Assembly (NCBI GenBank): GCA_963969395.1
Contig: OZ017795.1
Coordinates: 20,565,063 to 20,629,062, forward strand
Reading direction: 5' to 3'
From: Pseudoscleropodium purum
Lineage: Eukaryota > Streptophyta > Bryopsida > Hypnales > Brachytheciaceae
Length of the DNA stretch: 64,000 bases
Below are positions 51,288-64,000 of this stretch, piece after piece. Position 1 is the first letter of the stretch; the number at the start of each line of letters is the position of its first letter. The notes under the pieces were generated by a model that saw only the letters and a program-made list of their open reading frames with translations, was not told the DNA's origin and made no database searches. The position numbers and the translations under genes were made by a program.

Positions 51288-52283
51288 TAAATTAACAAAG
51301 CTACTATTATTTGATGTCTTTCCATATAGCTGCTTGTTATAAAGCAAATGGTTATTTTTTCTCTTCTCTAAACTATTGGTAATGTTCTAAACAAAGCAAC
51401 TCTACTTTAGATACATCATGTTTGTCAAGAAATTGTTGTAATTATATTCACACCTATGGACTATCAAATGGATATTATAGGCTTCACTAGTAAGCATATT
51501 GTGAATCTAGAGGGAATGGTCAAGGGCATTTAAGTCATTGTTAGACTCATGTACTTTGGAAAATACATGCCAAATATGCACACACCCATTCTACCATTGC
51601 CTCTAAAATTATAGACTTTTTACTCTCCCTATTTCCAAAAAATCCAACCAAGCCATTGAATAATTTTTCCATTCATAATGTGTACAATTTAGCAATGCAA
51701 ACATATTGGGAAAATCTTTGTCTTTGTTAATTGCTAGTTGCTTTTAGAAGTCAACAAACTCAACACAAAAACTTAAGGCAATTGCAAGTTGAACCGGTAT
51801 TGAAGTTTAATACTTAAATACCAAAATCATACAAATCTATATTGTAAGATAGGTTGTTTGTTTTGTTTTGTGTGTTATGTTGAGATCTCTCAGACCATGA
51901 GTCCCTTGGTCGTGTTTTTGGTACTGTTGGAAAGTCCTTGGTGAGAAGGGATGCGAGGGCTTTGTTTTGTGGTGTTTAAACCTACAGTGTGAAAGTTATT
52001 GAATTTTGAAGTTTTTATGAGTTAAAGAATTAAAAAATTATTTTACTTTTATTTTGAATGTGGAAACGGCACATGGCACACTAATGTCATATGACAATGA
52101 CAAGAGGGCTTTTTTAGTAAGGGCTTGATTAGGCGCACGTGACGAAGGCAGTTTCCCCGTGCACCAGTTTCCCCGATGTCATTTCAGGTTTTAGGGTTTC
52201 CCAAGCTTGAACGCCCTCGCACCCGATCTACCTTAGTGTTCAAATTTTGAAAGGGCGAGGTTTGTGATCAATTCTTCTATCGC
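51288..52283. other. Intergenic DNA and upstream region of the OCIA-like gene
   Basis: No gene is seen to 52100. From about 52120 the GC content rises into a probable promoter and 5'-UTR (CCCGTGCACCAG, CGCCCTCGCACCCGATC). I see no convincing TATA box close to the start. Confidence 0.4.
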
Positions 52284-55280
52284 ATGATGTTTGCTAGAAC
52301 GATGGAGCAGCAGCAGCAGGAAGACGACGGCAGGGTTAGGAGCCGGAAGCGCCCTTCGCCGCTGGCTGAGCTTGCGGAGAGACTCTCAATCCAATTGCGC
52401 AATTCTGAGGTAACTTCATTAGTTCATGGAGAATCGAATTGTGATTATTTCTTTGACAAGGAAGTGTAATACAATGCAATCTATTGTCTTAGGAAAGGAA
52501 AGAGGAGATTTGCCATTGCTGCTACTCTGTTTGATTTGATTGTTGAGTTTGATAATTCGGTTTTCGGAGCTAATCAGGGCTTCGATTCTCCATTTGAACA
52601 CGGATTGAAAAAATTTTGTAAGAGAAATCATTGAATTAGAGCTTTTGGTTGGATTTGGAGCTGAATTCTCCAGGGAAGGGAGATGTCTACAGCCCGGAAT
52701 GAATCCTCTTGAAGCTATTCTGTATGATCTGATTGATGGACTTTATAATTAGGGTTTTTGAGGTATTTAGAGTTTCGATACTCCTTTTGAAGACGGAGTG
52801 AACATTCTTCGTAGGGGACCTCACTGACGTAGAGTTTTCGGGTGGAATTAGAGCTGAATGGTTTAGGAAAGGGAGATGTCTACTATCTGCCTTCTATCCT
52901 CTTGATGCGCTACTCTGTATGATCTGATTGTTCAATTGGAGATTTAGGTTTCTTGAGAGGTAATAGGGTTTCGATTAACCTTTCTGATGACACGCGGATG
53001 CATATTCTTCATTTGAGATCTTAATGAAGTAGTTCTCGCCTGGAGTTTGAGCTTAATTCTTCAGGACAGGGAGATTTCTACAATAGATTCTCCCTTAATG
53101 TGCCATCGTTTGAGGCTCTAGTAACCTTTATTCTGGTGGATAGAATGGAAATTCAGAATCAGTTCCACGGAAATCAGAGCTTATCCTGTTGAAGTAGCAT
53201 CTGCATGATTGGAGTTTTCGTTCTTTGAACTGGTGTTGCATTGCTGCAACTGACTGTGATGTGCATTTGGTATGCTGCAGTATTCGCCAACAAAAGAGGA
53301 GCTGGAGGCTGTGACTAAATGTAAGAACGAAGTCTTAATGAACTCACTGAAGTATCCTCTCTTCTTCGGCGTTATCGCAGGGAGTGGTTAGTTGCTTCTC
53401 CTTCGGTCCTTCCTCGTCTTTTCAAGGCTTGATTCGCACCTTTGGAATTCAATTGATTTCTTTGATGATGCACGTTATTGTTCGTGATCCTCTGCCCACG
53501 GATACGAGTCTGATTAAATTTTCCTGAATCTGATTTTAATTCTGTCTTGTGGAAGACCCACACTCTGTGAGTATGTAATTGTATCTTCTATTTACTATGT
53601 TCATACCATGCAGTTAATGAAAAGATTCATTGATTTCAGCTCCAATCTTTTGGTGACGCATCTGACGGGACAGGTTCCTTGCATTGGTGCAGTATCTTAC
53701 CGCCTGCAAGTTTTGGTTCGCGGTTTCAGTATAGCAGGTATTTTACCATCCCCTTTTAATATCGTGTTGATGCTCAACAGTTCGGACTCATTAGTTAGTA
53801 TATTATGGTGCTGAATCATCTTCTAAGATTGTTTGCCATGATCCACAGTACTATAATTGTCATGAGTCTGCACACACCATCTGTTCATATCCTTGGCCTT
53901 CTCTGAATGTCTTCGTGATGGGTGGCAGTGGCATCTGCATTGGGCCTTGAATTTGGACGGCAGAAAGCAGAGTATGCATGCATGAAGCATTTCATTTCTC
54001 TTGAAGGAAGTCCGATACAGTCCGCACTTGTTGACATGTATGTGCTTTCAGTAACGACGTATATCTCATGTTTTTCTTGTCTTCTCTCTCCGTTTAGTGG
54101 CTAATTCGTTTCAATCTCATCGTCTAGCAAACTTGGTCAATATGGGGTCTCCTAGATATTTGTTCATACTTAGATCTGCAGGTTCTATCTCTGGGCCTGA
54201 TACATTTCATTCTAGCCTGCAGAGAGATTTTCCTGATCACCCCCTATTGCGGGAAGTAGCACTGAGTCACTCTGCACGATTTGAAGGTTATGAGACTTCA
54301 GAGCACAAGTTCTTCTCTGAGGGCAAAGGTAAGACAATCTGACATGACTATTAGTTATATTTAATGTGCATAAAAGTGGTCCATATAGACCGTCTTTGAG
54401 TGTTGTGGCGGACTTCAGAAAATGGTGACTGAACTGGCACATCAGGGCACAGTGGGTGGGGTTTTGCAAAATATGAGATTGACCATGGTTAAGCTCCCAC
54501 CTCGACTGATCTACTGCGAGTTGGTGATTCAGAAAGGGGCTTTCCGGTAGAAACTAGGGGCCTACACACCGTGGTTGACAGTCCACCTGAGTATGGGAAG
54601 GAAGATCGAGAAGCTCAACTAGGCGAACCGAGAGGCAGATCAGCGAACGTGGTCAACCGACGCGAGATAAACATCGGTCGAAGACAGGCTTCGGATGCCC
54701 GGGATCCAGATACTTCCGAAGTAAGATCCGTACACTATGTAGGTTGTCCGCTCTAATTTTCTCGCCATTCCGCACCAATTTACATAATCACTTCCAGTGA
54801 TACTTATGACAATTTGGAGTTACCGTAACTGATCCAAATTGCAGATAGTGGAATCCTAACTTTTCATGGTGTACCCTTCGAAAGCAGTAGAGAAGTTAAC
54901 CTCTTTGAAGTTAGTCTAAAGCGTTTTCCAGAGTTTTGGTCTGATTACAGAACACCTGATACTGCATACGAGTAGACACTTCAGAATTTTTTGATTTCAA
55001 TCAAGTTACAAGTTTTTGTCAGCTTTCGCGAAGTTATTGACAGGTATTATCGTTCCTTTTGCAGGCTCCCGGAGTGCCAACAGATATTTTAGTGGATCCG
55101 TTTAGTTTAGCTGTCTGGACAGATGTGGACGATACTGCTAGTGCGGCCAAAGATAATCAAGTCACGTCGAGGCGAGAGTTGCGGCGGAGTCGCATGACCA
55201 GCGAGCAGAGGCGAGAGCGTAACAGAATGCTTCGTGAGCAGAGAGAGAGGGGTCAGCACAGTCAACCAAATGGTATGTAG
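52284..55280 (+). CDS. OCIA-domain-like membrane protein, seven exons
   Basis: Exons are 52284-52409, 53281-53386, 53693-53737, 53929-54037, 54216-54328, 54533-54720 and 55065-55280. All junctions are GT-AG with matching phases (0,1,1,2,1,0), giving 300 residues. A second in-frame ATG at 52302 would give 294. The N-terminus is polar (EQQQQEDDGRVRSRKRPSP). Residues about 43-132 resemble the OCIA domain: acidic TKEELEAVTKC, a hydrophobic glycine-rich helix (YPLFFGVIAGSVSYRL), a second one (VASALGLEFGRQ), then YACMKHFISLEGSPIQSAL. OCIA proteins of animals sit in mitochondrial and endosomal membranes and act in respiratory-complex assembly. Whether that applies here is inference. The remainder is hydrophilic and ends in a strongly basic region (SRRELRRSRMTSEQRRERNR). 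The last codons overlap a donor-like G|GTATG, so a further exon is possible. Confidence 0.65.
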
Positions 55281-55781
55281 AAACAGAAACTGGTATTACT
55301 GTAAAGGTACGAATTCAAGTTGTAGCCGGGGAACAGGGTTAGATTCTTTTCCGAAGACGCATGGTTGTACAGGGAGCCGTGAAATCTAGTTAATTTGCAG
55401 TCACGCGGTACAATACTGCTTTAGATACCAACTTTTATGCGCAGTCATTGGAGGGTTCATTCATCAACATGCACACATAAAAATGAAGTGAGTTCTTCAC
55501 AAATCCTGCAAATAGTTGAAGTTTTTCAAGGTTGTACCTGTGCTTGCCTGTGCATTTCTTCTCACCCTAGTTTGATTTTCCTCAAATCTTGATCCGTTTC
55601 AAATTCAGACGAAGCAGAATTTAGAACATCTAAATAGACTTGCAACGACCAAGAAAGTACACCGTCAGTAGATATGCCAAGTACGTGATCATGCTTCATT
55701 CCCGCCGTGGGTATCAAGTGAATGCTGCATTCCACGTATGTGTTCACGCTAACACCACATCATTTTCGATATACAGCACTA
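55281..55781. other. 3' flank of the OCIA-like gene
   Basis: Probable 3'-UTR and intergenic DNA. No reading frame or polyadenylation signal stands out clearly. Confidence 0.35.
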
Positions 55782-55860
55782 CCTCTGTCTCAAAATAAAT
55801 TCGTGATTTCCAGCGGAAAACTGTTGGAGTACCATAGATTTATTTTGAGTCAAAAGGGAG
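55782..55860. mobile_element. Stowaway-like MITE
   Basis: The left end CCTCTGTCTCAAAATAAATT and the inverse right end CTCCCTTTTGACTCAAAATAA match the well-known Stowaway terminus of plants (CTCCCTCCGT-type followed by AAAATAA). TA lies on each side (55780-55781 and 55861-55862). At about 79 bp it is almost entirely terminal repeat. Confidence 0.8.
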
Positions 55861-55862
55861 TA

Positions 55863-58544
55863 ATTAGTTGTTATCCAATGATAGCTAGGGTTCGCAAAAA
55901 TCCCCGGCCTTCAATGCCTTGAAATATCTGAACGAGTGCAAGTGTTGGGAATAACCTTATGTTCTTCACCCCCCTTAACTGCCTGAGCGACCAATCATAT
56001 GGTCGCTCCAAAATTTTAGCCTCCAAAATTTCAGCCCGTTTGTGTGTTTGGCTGTTCTAAAATAAATTTATAAAAAATTTATAGGCAGTATTGAAGGTTT
56101 GCTATCAGAAGTCTTTTTTTCCACTGAAAAAAGTAAATTTCTTATTTTTGAGAGGTCTTCAAAGGCATATATGTTCCATTAGTGCAAGAGTAAAGCTTGC
56201 CAAATGTTCTACATGATTTCCAAAATTGCTTGTCTAAAATCAAATATTTAATTTTTTTTAGTGGAAACATCAAATTCCAAGATGGATGATCAAATATTTA
56301 AGTTTTTTTAGTGGAAAAGATAAAATTTCAATATCCAACCTTTGAACTACTTGTAAATTTTTATTAATGGTCAAAAGAATTTAATAATCTACACCAAAAC
56401 AAGCTTAAAATGTTGTATGTGGGTAATTTAATTTCTTCAATCATTCTCAAATTTTTTATGGATAGTATTTAAAGATTAGATATTGGAAGTTTTTATTTTT
56501 CATTGAAAAAAATAAATTTTCTATTTTTGAGAGGTCCTCAAATGCATATATATATATGTATGTACCACTAATTAAAGTATAAAGTGTGGCAATTTTACTT
56601 GATGTCTTATCTTTTAGTGAAGCTTGTTGATTTCACTTATCCATTTGATTTGAAAATGATTCCAATAGAAAGAATATAGTATTGACATGATTTTCATCAT
56701 TGAAAATTTAAACATACAAATGTTGATTTAGAGATAATCTGTGATTTCTACTTATAAAAAGAAATTGCATTTCATCAATTGCAAGGTGGATTGTGTAATG
56801 AATTTGATAGCTCTTCATTTGAACTTTAGGTTTTTGAAAGTGTATTTTAGTATGCTAACACTATTTTTAGTTGTTCATCTTACCTACAATCCCTCGAAAC
56901 TTTTGCATGCAAATTTCTAAAACATTGTGGAAAAAAATAGGATACTATAAATATGATACATACATTTCTTTTGTTACAATCTTACAACTCTTATGCAAAT
57001 TTTCACTCAAAACTCACACACTCTAATAAGCAAGTTTTTTAAACATCTATATGGTTAAATTTGGAACAAAAACGATTTGCTTCATTGGAGATAACTATAA
57101 GCCCAAGCTCTTTTTCATAGGAAAATACATTTGGAAAAGTTGAGACACTTGGGGGTTAACATGATGGACTTCAAAAAATGGCTTAATTTTGTTATCTATT
57201 CGAATACTTGAGATCCATTCATGTCCTAGTTCTAGAGCTCTAGACGCTTCTAAGTGCTAACATCCAACACATTGGGCACTTGAAAATCACAATTTTGGTG
57301 CTTTGAAAGTCACCATTTAACAAATTTAATTGTATATAATTGTATTCTGGTGCATTTCATTACTTGTTTGGAAAATGTGTTGTAGGACAACTCTTACAAA
57401 TGGACAACACTTAAGTAACCTAGGGACTTGAGAAGGTTATAGAACACAATGCTAAGTAGTATTCTTGAATCAAGAATGTTCAAAAGCATACTTTTGGATT
57501 TTTGAAAAGTCTCACATTGAATGTAGCACTATGGGTTATAACCAAAGTTGTGCAAGTATCACACTTTTACTATCAATATGGGTATTGTTATTTTTTGAAG
57601 AAGGAAGGATATTACTAGTGTAATGTTCCATTTGAACATCCAGTAGGTATGGTATTTATTGTTGCTATTAGTATTGGTATTGAGACTGTTGTTCAACCTT
57701 GTATTCTCATACAACTCTAGTTGTTGGCTCTAGTCCCTCTCAATCAAAGAAAACTCCATCTGCATTGATTAATCTACATACTAACCATAGGCTAAAGTCA
57801 ATAAACCAACAACCTAAGGTTAGATTTAAAGCTTTGTTTGTATCTTTCACTAAATCTTTCATTATTTAGTATAATTGTGGAGGTTTTAGTTGTTTGCAAG
57901 GCTGTATAGACTAGCCAATGTATGTCCCTAGGTATCATCTAGAGAAGGCTTTGCATGAATAGAAGTTACAAGTGAGGAAGTTTAGTAGGTACCTTACTAA
58001 AAATGTTTACCAGCACTACAATGCTACAGGAATAGAGCCAATCATAGTCTTGCTGCTAGTTTTGTAACCACCGCTCAATTTGTCAAGGCCTTCACCATTT
58101 CAAAGCTCCATTTTGGACTAGATTGCACACACACCCTTTCAGAGAATGGGACGAGATTTTCATAATCTCCGCTACAATAGAAGTTCCTCGGTCATTTGGA
58201 TCCCAAGACTCTTACTAACTTCCATGTTTACACTCTAGCGCAATCCGTGACAAACGCCAATTACGATTACTCTCATGCAACAGGCATCCTCCACAAAACA
58301 GAAGAGGTACGCAATGAATTCATTACCCACACAATTGCATTTCCAACAGTCTCGTAGGTTTACTGATGATACAATCGGCTTCAAAGCCTGGGAAGTCAAA
58401 CGAATTCATACAAACCAACCACTAGAGAACACTAGCTTGGCACACCGGCATGATTATTATTGATGTCGCGAAATTGATGCACTGTCTAGAGATGGAAGGA
58501 TATTAGGATCAGAAAAACACAAAACTTGATCTAATATCATCTTG
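55863..58544. other. AT-rich intergenic DNA between the OCIA-like gene and the kinase
   Basis: No gene is seen. A diverged internal repeat around GAGAGGTCTTCAAAGGCATATATG (56150) and GAGAGGTCCTCAAATGCATATAT (56530) indicates a duplicated stretch of about 370 bp. A slightly GC-richer tract at 58140-58460 has a 62-codon frame with no recognisable domain. Confidence 0.4.
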
Positions 58545-61500
58545 TCACCGAGGTAGCAGAGCAGTGAAGGCATCATATGGCACAGTACTGGGCTTCGAGC
58601 TTGGGTCCACGGTGCCACTCGAGTCTCCACTTCGTGATGGCCTCGGAACTGCAGGCTCGAAAGGAGCCTCGTCAAACAGCGACTTGTTTTTGAAGTGTGA
58701 CGTCGACCATTTGGGCTCTTGTGCTGATTCTTTCAGTGCTTTGGCTGCAAACGGCTCCAACGTATTCAAAACCTCCTGCAAAAAAAACAAAAAAACAAAA
58801 AAACTCAGTGATGTGAAAGGGGGACTAATTTGAATGAAAAAGATGTTTTATTTGTGCATATTTTGAACTGAAAGAGGACTATTTGTGAGTATGGCATCGG
58901 TTTTTAGAACCACCAAAAATGACAGTTGCTTTGTCCTAAGCCATTCCTATCAGTGGCCTAAGGACAAATCACTCCTTGTAAATAACCTCACTTTCAGTCC
59001 ACAAGTTACCTACACAAAATTAGATTGTTCTTAAAAACTTTTAGATTAAATCTTTGAATTCATAAAAGAGGAGCTTCTACCCGATTTTCGGGAAGGTCTC
59101 CCTATTGTCAAAGTAGTAATATGGAGACCTCTCTATGAACCACAAAGAGATCTCGCAACGGAAAGAATGGTACCTTCATCGTCGGCCGATCCATTCGATC
59201 ACTCTTCGAACATGAGAGTCCGACTTCCGTCAAAACCGTGAACAGATTCGCATCATAGTCATCACCAAGCCTCAGATCAACGACCTCTTTGATCCCACCA
59301 GCATTGAACCGGGGCCTCACCCAGTCATTGAGATTGATTCCGTCCACTCGGGAAGTGTCGAAAACACGCTGCCCAGTGACAATCTCCAGCAAGACCACCC
59401 CAAAGGCAAACACATCACTGGCAAGAGTGAGCTGGTTGGTTCGGAAGTAATCCGGGTCCATGTATCCCATGGTCCCCAACGGCCTGGTGGAAACGTGGGT
59501 GTGAAGCTCCGGGGAAATTTTGGAGATGCCGAAGTCGGCGAGCTTGGCCACCATGAAGTCATCAAGGAGTACATTGGATGGCTTCACATCTCTGTGGATT
59601 ACTGGAGGGTTCTGCACAAACCAGGCCATGGAGTATGATGAACATGTGGGTCAAGTTTCGGCACAGAAGCGTTGAAATGGAATTTTCCACAGATTTTGGA
59701 AAGGTTCATGTCGATCTAGTCCAATTACAAGATGATAAGTGATACTTTTTGACAAGAAATAGGTCATTTATGAACAATTGGTGGACAAATTTTTGAACTT
59801 TGTTTGATTTATTGATGGGTAGCGGGAGGAATGGGGATGTACCGCAAAGGAATGGAGGTAATCCAAGCCTCGTGCTATTCCAACTGCAACTTCCAGTCGC
59901 TGTGTTGCATTCATAGTTGTCCTGTTGTCTTTCCCTGAAGTGGAATCACAAAATTCATCAAACAAACTAGACCCTAGTGTGACTCCTGATTCAGCATGAT
60001 TCAGCAAGATCCAACCATTGAAATTATGTCCGCAATTGTGCAAGCAGAGCCTTGTTGTGGAAATTAACATCCCTTGTTGCTTCCGTAGCACGTTATTTCT
60101 CATAGCAAGGCTCTCTTTTCACGTTACTCAACCCGGCCCGACACATATGATTTCTAAAAAACGAAAGCTTCAGAGTTCATGGGATTACCAAAAAGGTTGT
60201 CGTGAAGGTCTCCATTAGCCATGAACTCATACACCAAGACCTGCAACCCATCTTCATCACAAAAGCCTTCCAAACCAACCAGATGGCGATGGTGCAAACG
60301 GCTCAACAAGGCCAGTTCATTGCGGAATTCAATTTGACCTTGTGCACTCTCCTTGGATGCGCATTTGATGGCCACAATTTTGCCGTCAATCAACATACCA
60401 CGGTACACTTTCCCAAACCCACCCTCACCGATGAAGAACTCCTCACTGAAATTGTCCGTGGCTTTCTCCAGCTCTTGCAAGGTGAATCGGTGCAACTCTT
60501 TGGGCACAGTCCATGGATCATCAATACCTGCCGAGCCACAAAACCCCAAGTCCACCCAACATGGTTAGCATGGGCTCACAAACTTTAGTAGGGATCCCGG
60601 AGATACATTACCTCGATCAAGCAAGCACACAGCTCTACTGTCAGGCATTAGTTTAGCTGCTTGTTACCTCTAGATAATGCGTCTTCAGTGTCCCGGTGCA
60701 CTTTCTCAACAGACACGTACATTGGCTGGTCAACTTGGTGGAATGAAGAATTATTTTACTTCAACTTTTGATTTATTATACTATTGAAAATGGGATTGGA
60801 ACAGCACATTCAAAAGAAATTTGACCACTTCTTTTGGAAACCTACATGAATTAAGAGTCTATTCTTTTTTTCCCAAACCCCCACAAAAAGTGTATTAGAA
60901 ATTCACCATCGTATGCCCTTCCAAACTGAGGATATTTGACAGGAGGTTTCCTCAAAAAGAAAAAGAAGAGCAAAGCAACAGCCAAGATGGTAAAAACCAC
61001 GCCTCCAATGACTCCACCGGCAACAGCTCCAACAGGAAACTTGGATTTGGATGTTGAGGGCATACCTGCCATTATATCAAACCACAGGCTATTGTAAATA
61101 ATTCAATCCCAGATGGAAAACAAACCAAAGAAGCAAAATCCTAGGGCTTGCGTGAATGTCTAATTTATTAGAGGTAGCTCTACTAACTTCGCCACATGGA
61201 TGGCATTGAACTATTAGACAGTATGCATAACATCTCATAGTCACTTTCATTGAACATTTTCAAGATTCCAGGGTCATTTCGGTGAGGCGACCTTATCTGA
61301 AGTTGGTGATGCTAGAGCTTTAAACTGAATCCCTTTCACTTGCTTTGACTATAAAGAAAATGGTTGTAAAGGGCTATACACTGCTATGTGTAGTACATGA
61401 CATTTAGAATCCATGGAGGGTACTTACTCAAGCCGCATACACATATGGTCTGGTTCACGATGAACTGAGAAGACGGACAGGGTGCACAGCCGCCTGCAGA

Positions 61501-63950
61501 TTATCATCAAGGCTCACGCCAAGTCAGGTCAGCTCATTGAATCAAAGTAATGCAAATCATTGACTGGTATAGATTTATTTATTTATTTCTCTTTTCTGTC
61601 TTTTCTTTTGAAATAATTGGAAAATTTATACTGTACGATTGTGAGGAACAAATAAATCATTGAGTTTTGAACGTTAGAAGATGAGCAGTGTCTTTTTAGG
61701 GACGGGAATGGCCAAAAGGCCTCATGGAATTGATGTCTATCCACAAAAAAGCATGAAGAAAACTTAAAAGAAAGATGAGGTTTGGATCTTATTTACCATT
61801 AAGTCCCATGTAAGTCTTAAAATCTGGACAGTTGTAGGTCCTACTACAGTTCTGTGGCGTGTTTTGAGTCGCATTTGGATTGGTATTGATGGTTGCACTC
61901 CCATCCGTCTCATTGCTAAAACAATTGCTGTAATATCGCCTGCAAATTAAAGCATTCAAAAAGCCGGCATATCAATATTGGAATACCGTTTGTAGTCATA
62001 CTAGTGAAAATGGAAGGCTTCAAAGTGCCCAAATTGTGCCATTTCAGTACACAAAGCTCTGAAAACTAGGTCTAAAGAGGTGCACATTATGATTGAGGAA
62101 TAACTTACAGTGTTGTATTTGGTATTGGTAGAACTTCATAGTACCCTGTTGGGTAGTCTCCAGTAAGAAAGTTACAACTAAAATCCCTGAAATTCACGTT
62201 TGAACAGACACCGGAGACAACCATCATAATTTTTTTCGAAATATGTACTCAAATAATTCAATTAGTGCGAGATGCATTAGTTGTTTGACATCAATTTCCT
62301 ATTAAAAGAAAATGTACTTCAAAAATTTTAAGGACTTCATGGCAAGGATTCCAAGGAAGATGCTCCCTTCTTTTCCTAGTGACTGTTCACTGAGCAAATC
62401 AAACAATTGAACGATTTCTACAAAACAAAACAATGGATGTGTTGCACAAATTGAAGTAACCTGAATAGTAATGAAAGTGGACTCCCCTGCCTACATCCAA
62501 AAGCTTAAATGGAATGAGACTAAATGGGGAGATGCTTACCATGTTGTGAAATTGGCAATTCCATTGTGCATGAGCTTGGTAAGATTTGGAAGTGGTCCAA
62601 TGAACTGATTTCGCATAAAGTTCCTGTTAATCAAAATCACTCACACTTCTTACGACACTTTCTAATGAGAAAATGCTGATCAATAGAATCTCAAGCCTTT
62701 GGAAATTTCTAGGAAGCATAAATTTCCGAGGTACTTACGCTGTTCTCAAAGTCGAAAACTGAAAAAGCCAGTCTGGAATTCTCCCAGTGATGTACAGATG
62801 TCCCATTCCACTGCATCGAAAAACCCAAGCTCCTTTGTCAATACAACATTAACCCCAGCATTTAAAAGTTCTACACATTCTATACATTCTACCAATTCTG
62901 TACATTCTGGAAATAAGGTCAAGAATCATATGCAGCTTGCAAATTACGTCAATGCTAAGAGACTAAGAGATGCTTACAAGTTGTTAATGCTTTTCAAATT
63001 ACGCCATGAATCAGGCAAGTATCCAGAGAATGTATTCTCCCATAGTTGCCTGCACCAAAAAAAAAGGCCAAGGTAAGCTCTTGAGGTGTCGACTGAAACT
63101 GTTTCTTCTCAATGCTCATGTTTACCAAAATGGCGTGTTTCAGAGTGCCAAAATTGCGACTGCCAAAGTCGTGGGAACCCGCCAATATGAGTTTCACTTT
63201 CCAAAGTTGAATTATTTGACACAATTTTAGGGTTACTACAACAGCACCCAAGGCTAAGGAAATTCTCAATATAAGAATCAACGGATGCACTTACATATGA
63301 GTCAGGTTCCCTAGGTTTCCATATTCCGGCGGTAAGCCGCCCCACATCTCGTTTGTGTTGAAGTCCCTGAAATCAAAACCAATAACTTAAAAACACCTCA
63401 CTAGTAATCCTCCATTTTCATCCGTAACGCATGATACTGTGTCGGAATTCAAATCTGTTAACTTGAGGGTAGTTCCCAATGGCTTACAGATACGTAAGGG
63501 TCGTCATTTTGCCAATCCACGCAGGAAGTTGCGCATTTATCTGGTTCTTGTTCATCTGTCTGTACACAAATTATAAAAACGGGGATCATCAGGACCAATA
63601 AGATGACGTACTCCAAAAAAACGATATTGTTGACTTCTCCCCAAGTGCAAAGTGACTCTAATTTTGCGCCCTCGCTAATAATAGGAATAATATCTAGAGA
63701 ATGAACTAGAAAGGGATGAGAGCATTGAAAGACTTACAAGCGCGTGAGGTTGCATTTGAGAAGATCTTCCGGTGGAAGCTCGGTGAAGTTGTTAGAGGTG
63801 AGAACCAAGACCTGCAGATGCACAAGCTTTCCAATTTCTTTAGGAATGGGATCAGAAACGCCATTGTTGCTGAGGTTTAAATTCTCCAAGTACAAAAGCT
63901 CCCCAATTGCCGCCGGGATGGGGCCTCTCAACCCTGTTAACGCCAAGTTC
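58545..63950 (-). CDS. LRR receptor-like kinase, C-terminal ~709 residues (5' end outside window)
   Basis: Fourteen exons, from 5' to 3': 63738-63950, 63488-63559, 63295-63366, 62978-63049, 62739-62810, 62540-62623, 62109-62186, 61797-61939, 61428-61493, 60907-61065, 60189-60527, 59843-59934, 59174-59611, 58545-58775. All are GT-AG with consistent phases. The first six encode leucine-rich repeats, four of them as one 72-nt exon per repeat. Next comes a Cys-rich juxtamembrane part with possible N-glycosylation sites (SNETDGS, NATQNT). A transmembrane helix follows at visible residues about 302-330 ([19 protein letters not shown]). The kinase has [23 protein letters not shown] (RD type), DFG and a DPDY in place of the common DPEY. 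This layout resembles plant LRR-VIII-1 kinases. It should sit in the plasma membrane and signal by phosphorylation; the ligand is unknown. The tail of 76 residues is Ser/Pro-rich. No lesion is seen. Confidence 0.88.
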
Positions 63951-64000
63951 CTGCAACAGAAACATTAATTTCAGTAACGAATTCTGCATGAAGAATTGCG

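Noticed and set aside
60202..60588. 128-codon plus-strand frame over the kinase
   Set aside because: It is antisense to the kinase N-lobe exon, whose motifs are unmistakable on the minus strand.

Overview
The window is nuclear DNA of a land plant. The evidence is spliced genes with GT-AG introns of about 100-900 bp, a leucine-rich-repeat receptor kinase of plant type, an F-box locus, and a background of AT-rich DNA crowded with small DNA transposons (hAT-, CACTA- and Stowaway-like) and one LINE fragment. I cannot name the species; a seed-free plant is only a guess. Nothing bacterial, organellar or viral is visible.

Layout. From 1 to 2.6 kb there is gene-free AT-rich DNA ending in an element with long inverted arms. 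From about 2.8 to 32.1 kb there is a degenerate tandem array of three related segments (about 2.8-14.9, 14.9-27.65 and 27.65-32.1 kb). Each begins with a TATA box and a copy of one small multi-exon gene for a membrane-anchored protein. Only the middle copy (17020-17888) is intact; the outer two are broken in different ways. Segments 1 and 2 also carry the same decayed hAT/DUF4371-like transposase. Insertions present in one segment and missing from the other give natural empty sites, which define several transposon families exactly. Between segments 1 and 2 lies a 51-bp minisatellite interrupted by a LINE tail.

From 32.1 to 45.2 kb I find no gene, only repeats: three more copies of a family with ACCCCTAAAG ends, two copies of a GGTAGGAGG-ended family, and a nest of hAT-like elements with perfect 8-bp target duplications. 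At 45.3-47.7 kb on the minus strand is an F-box gene disabled by an in-frame stop, an 11-bp tandem duplication and at least one further frame break. From 48.4 to 51.3 kb there are more transposon relics.

The two best genes lie on the right. At 52284-55280 (+) seven exons encode about 300 residues with an OCIA-domain-like core and a basic tail. At 58545-63950 (-) fourteen exons encode the C-terminal ~709 residues of an LRR receptor-like kinase whose 5' end lies beyond the window. These genes show no shared pathway. The coherent biological story is repeated local duplication of a small membrane-protein gene followed by decay of all but one copy.

All exon coordinates are hand-built from splice consensus, reading phase and comparison between copies; no transcript data were available.
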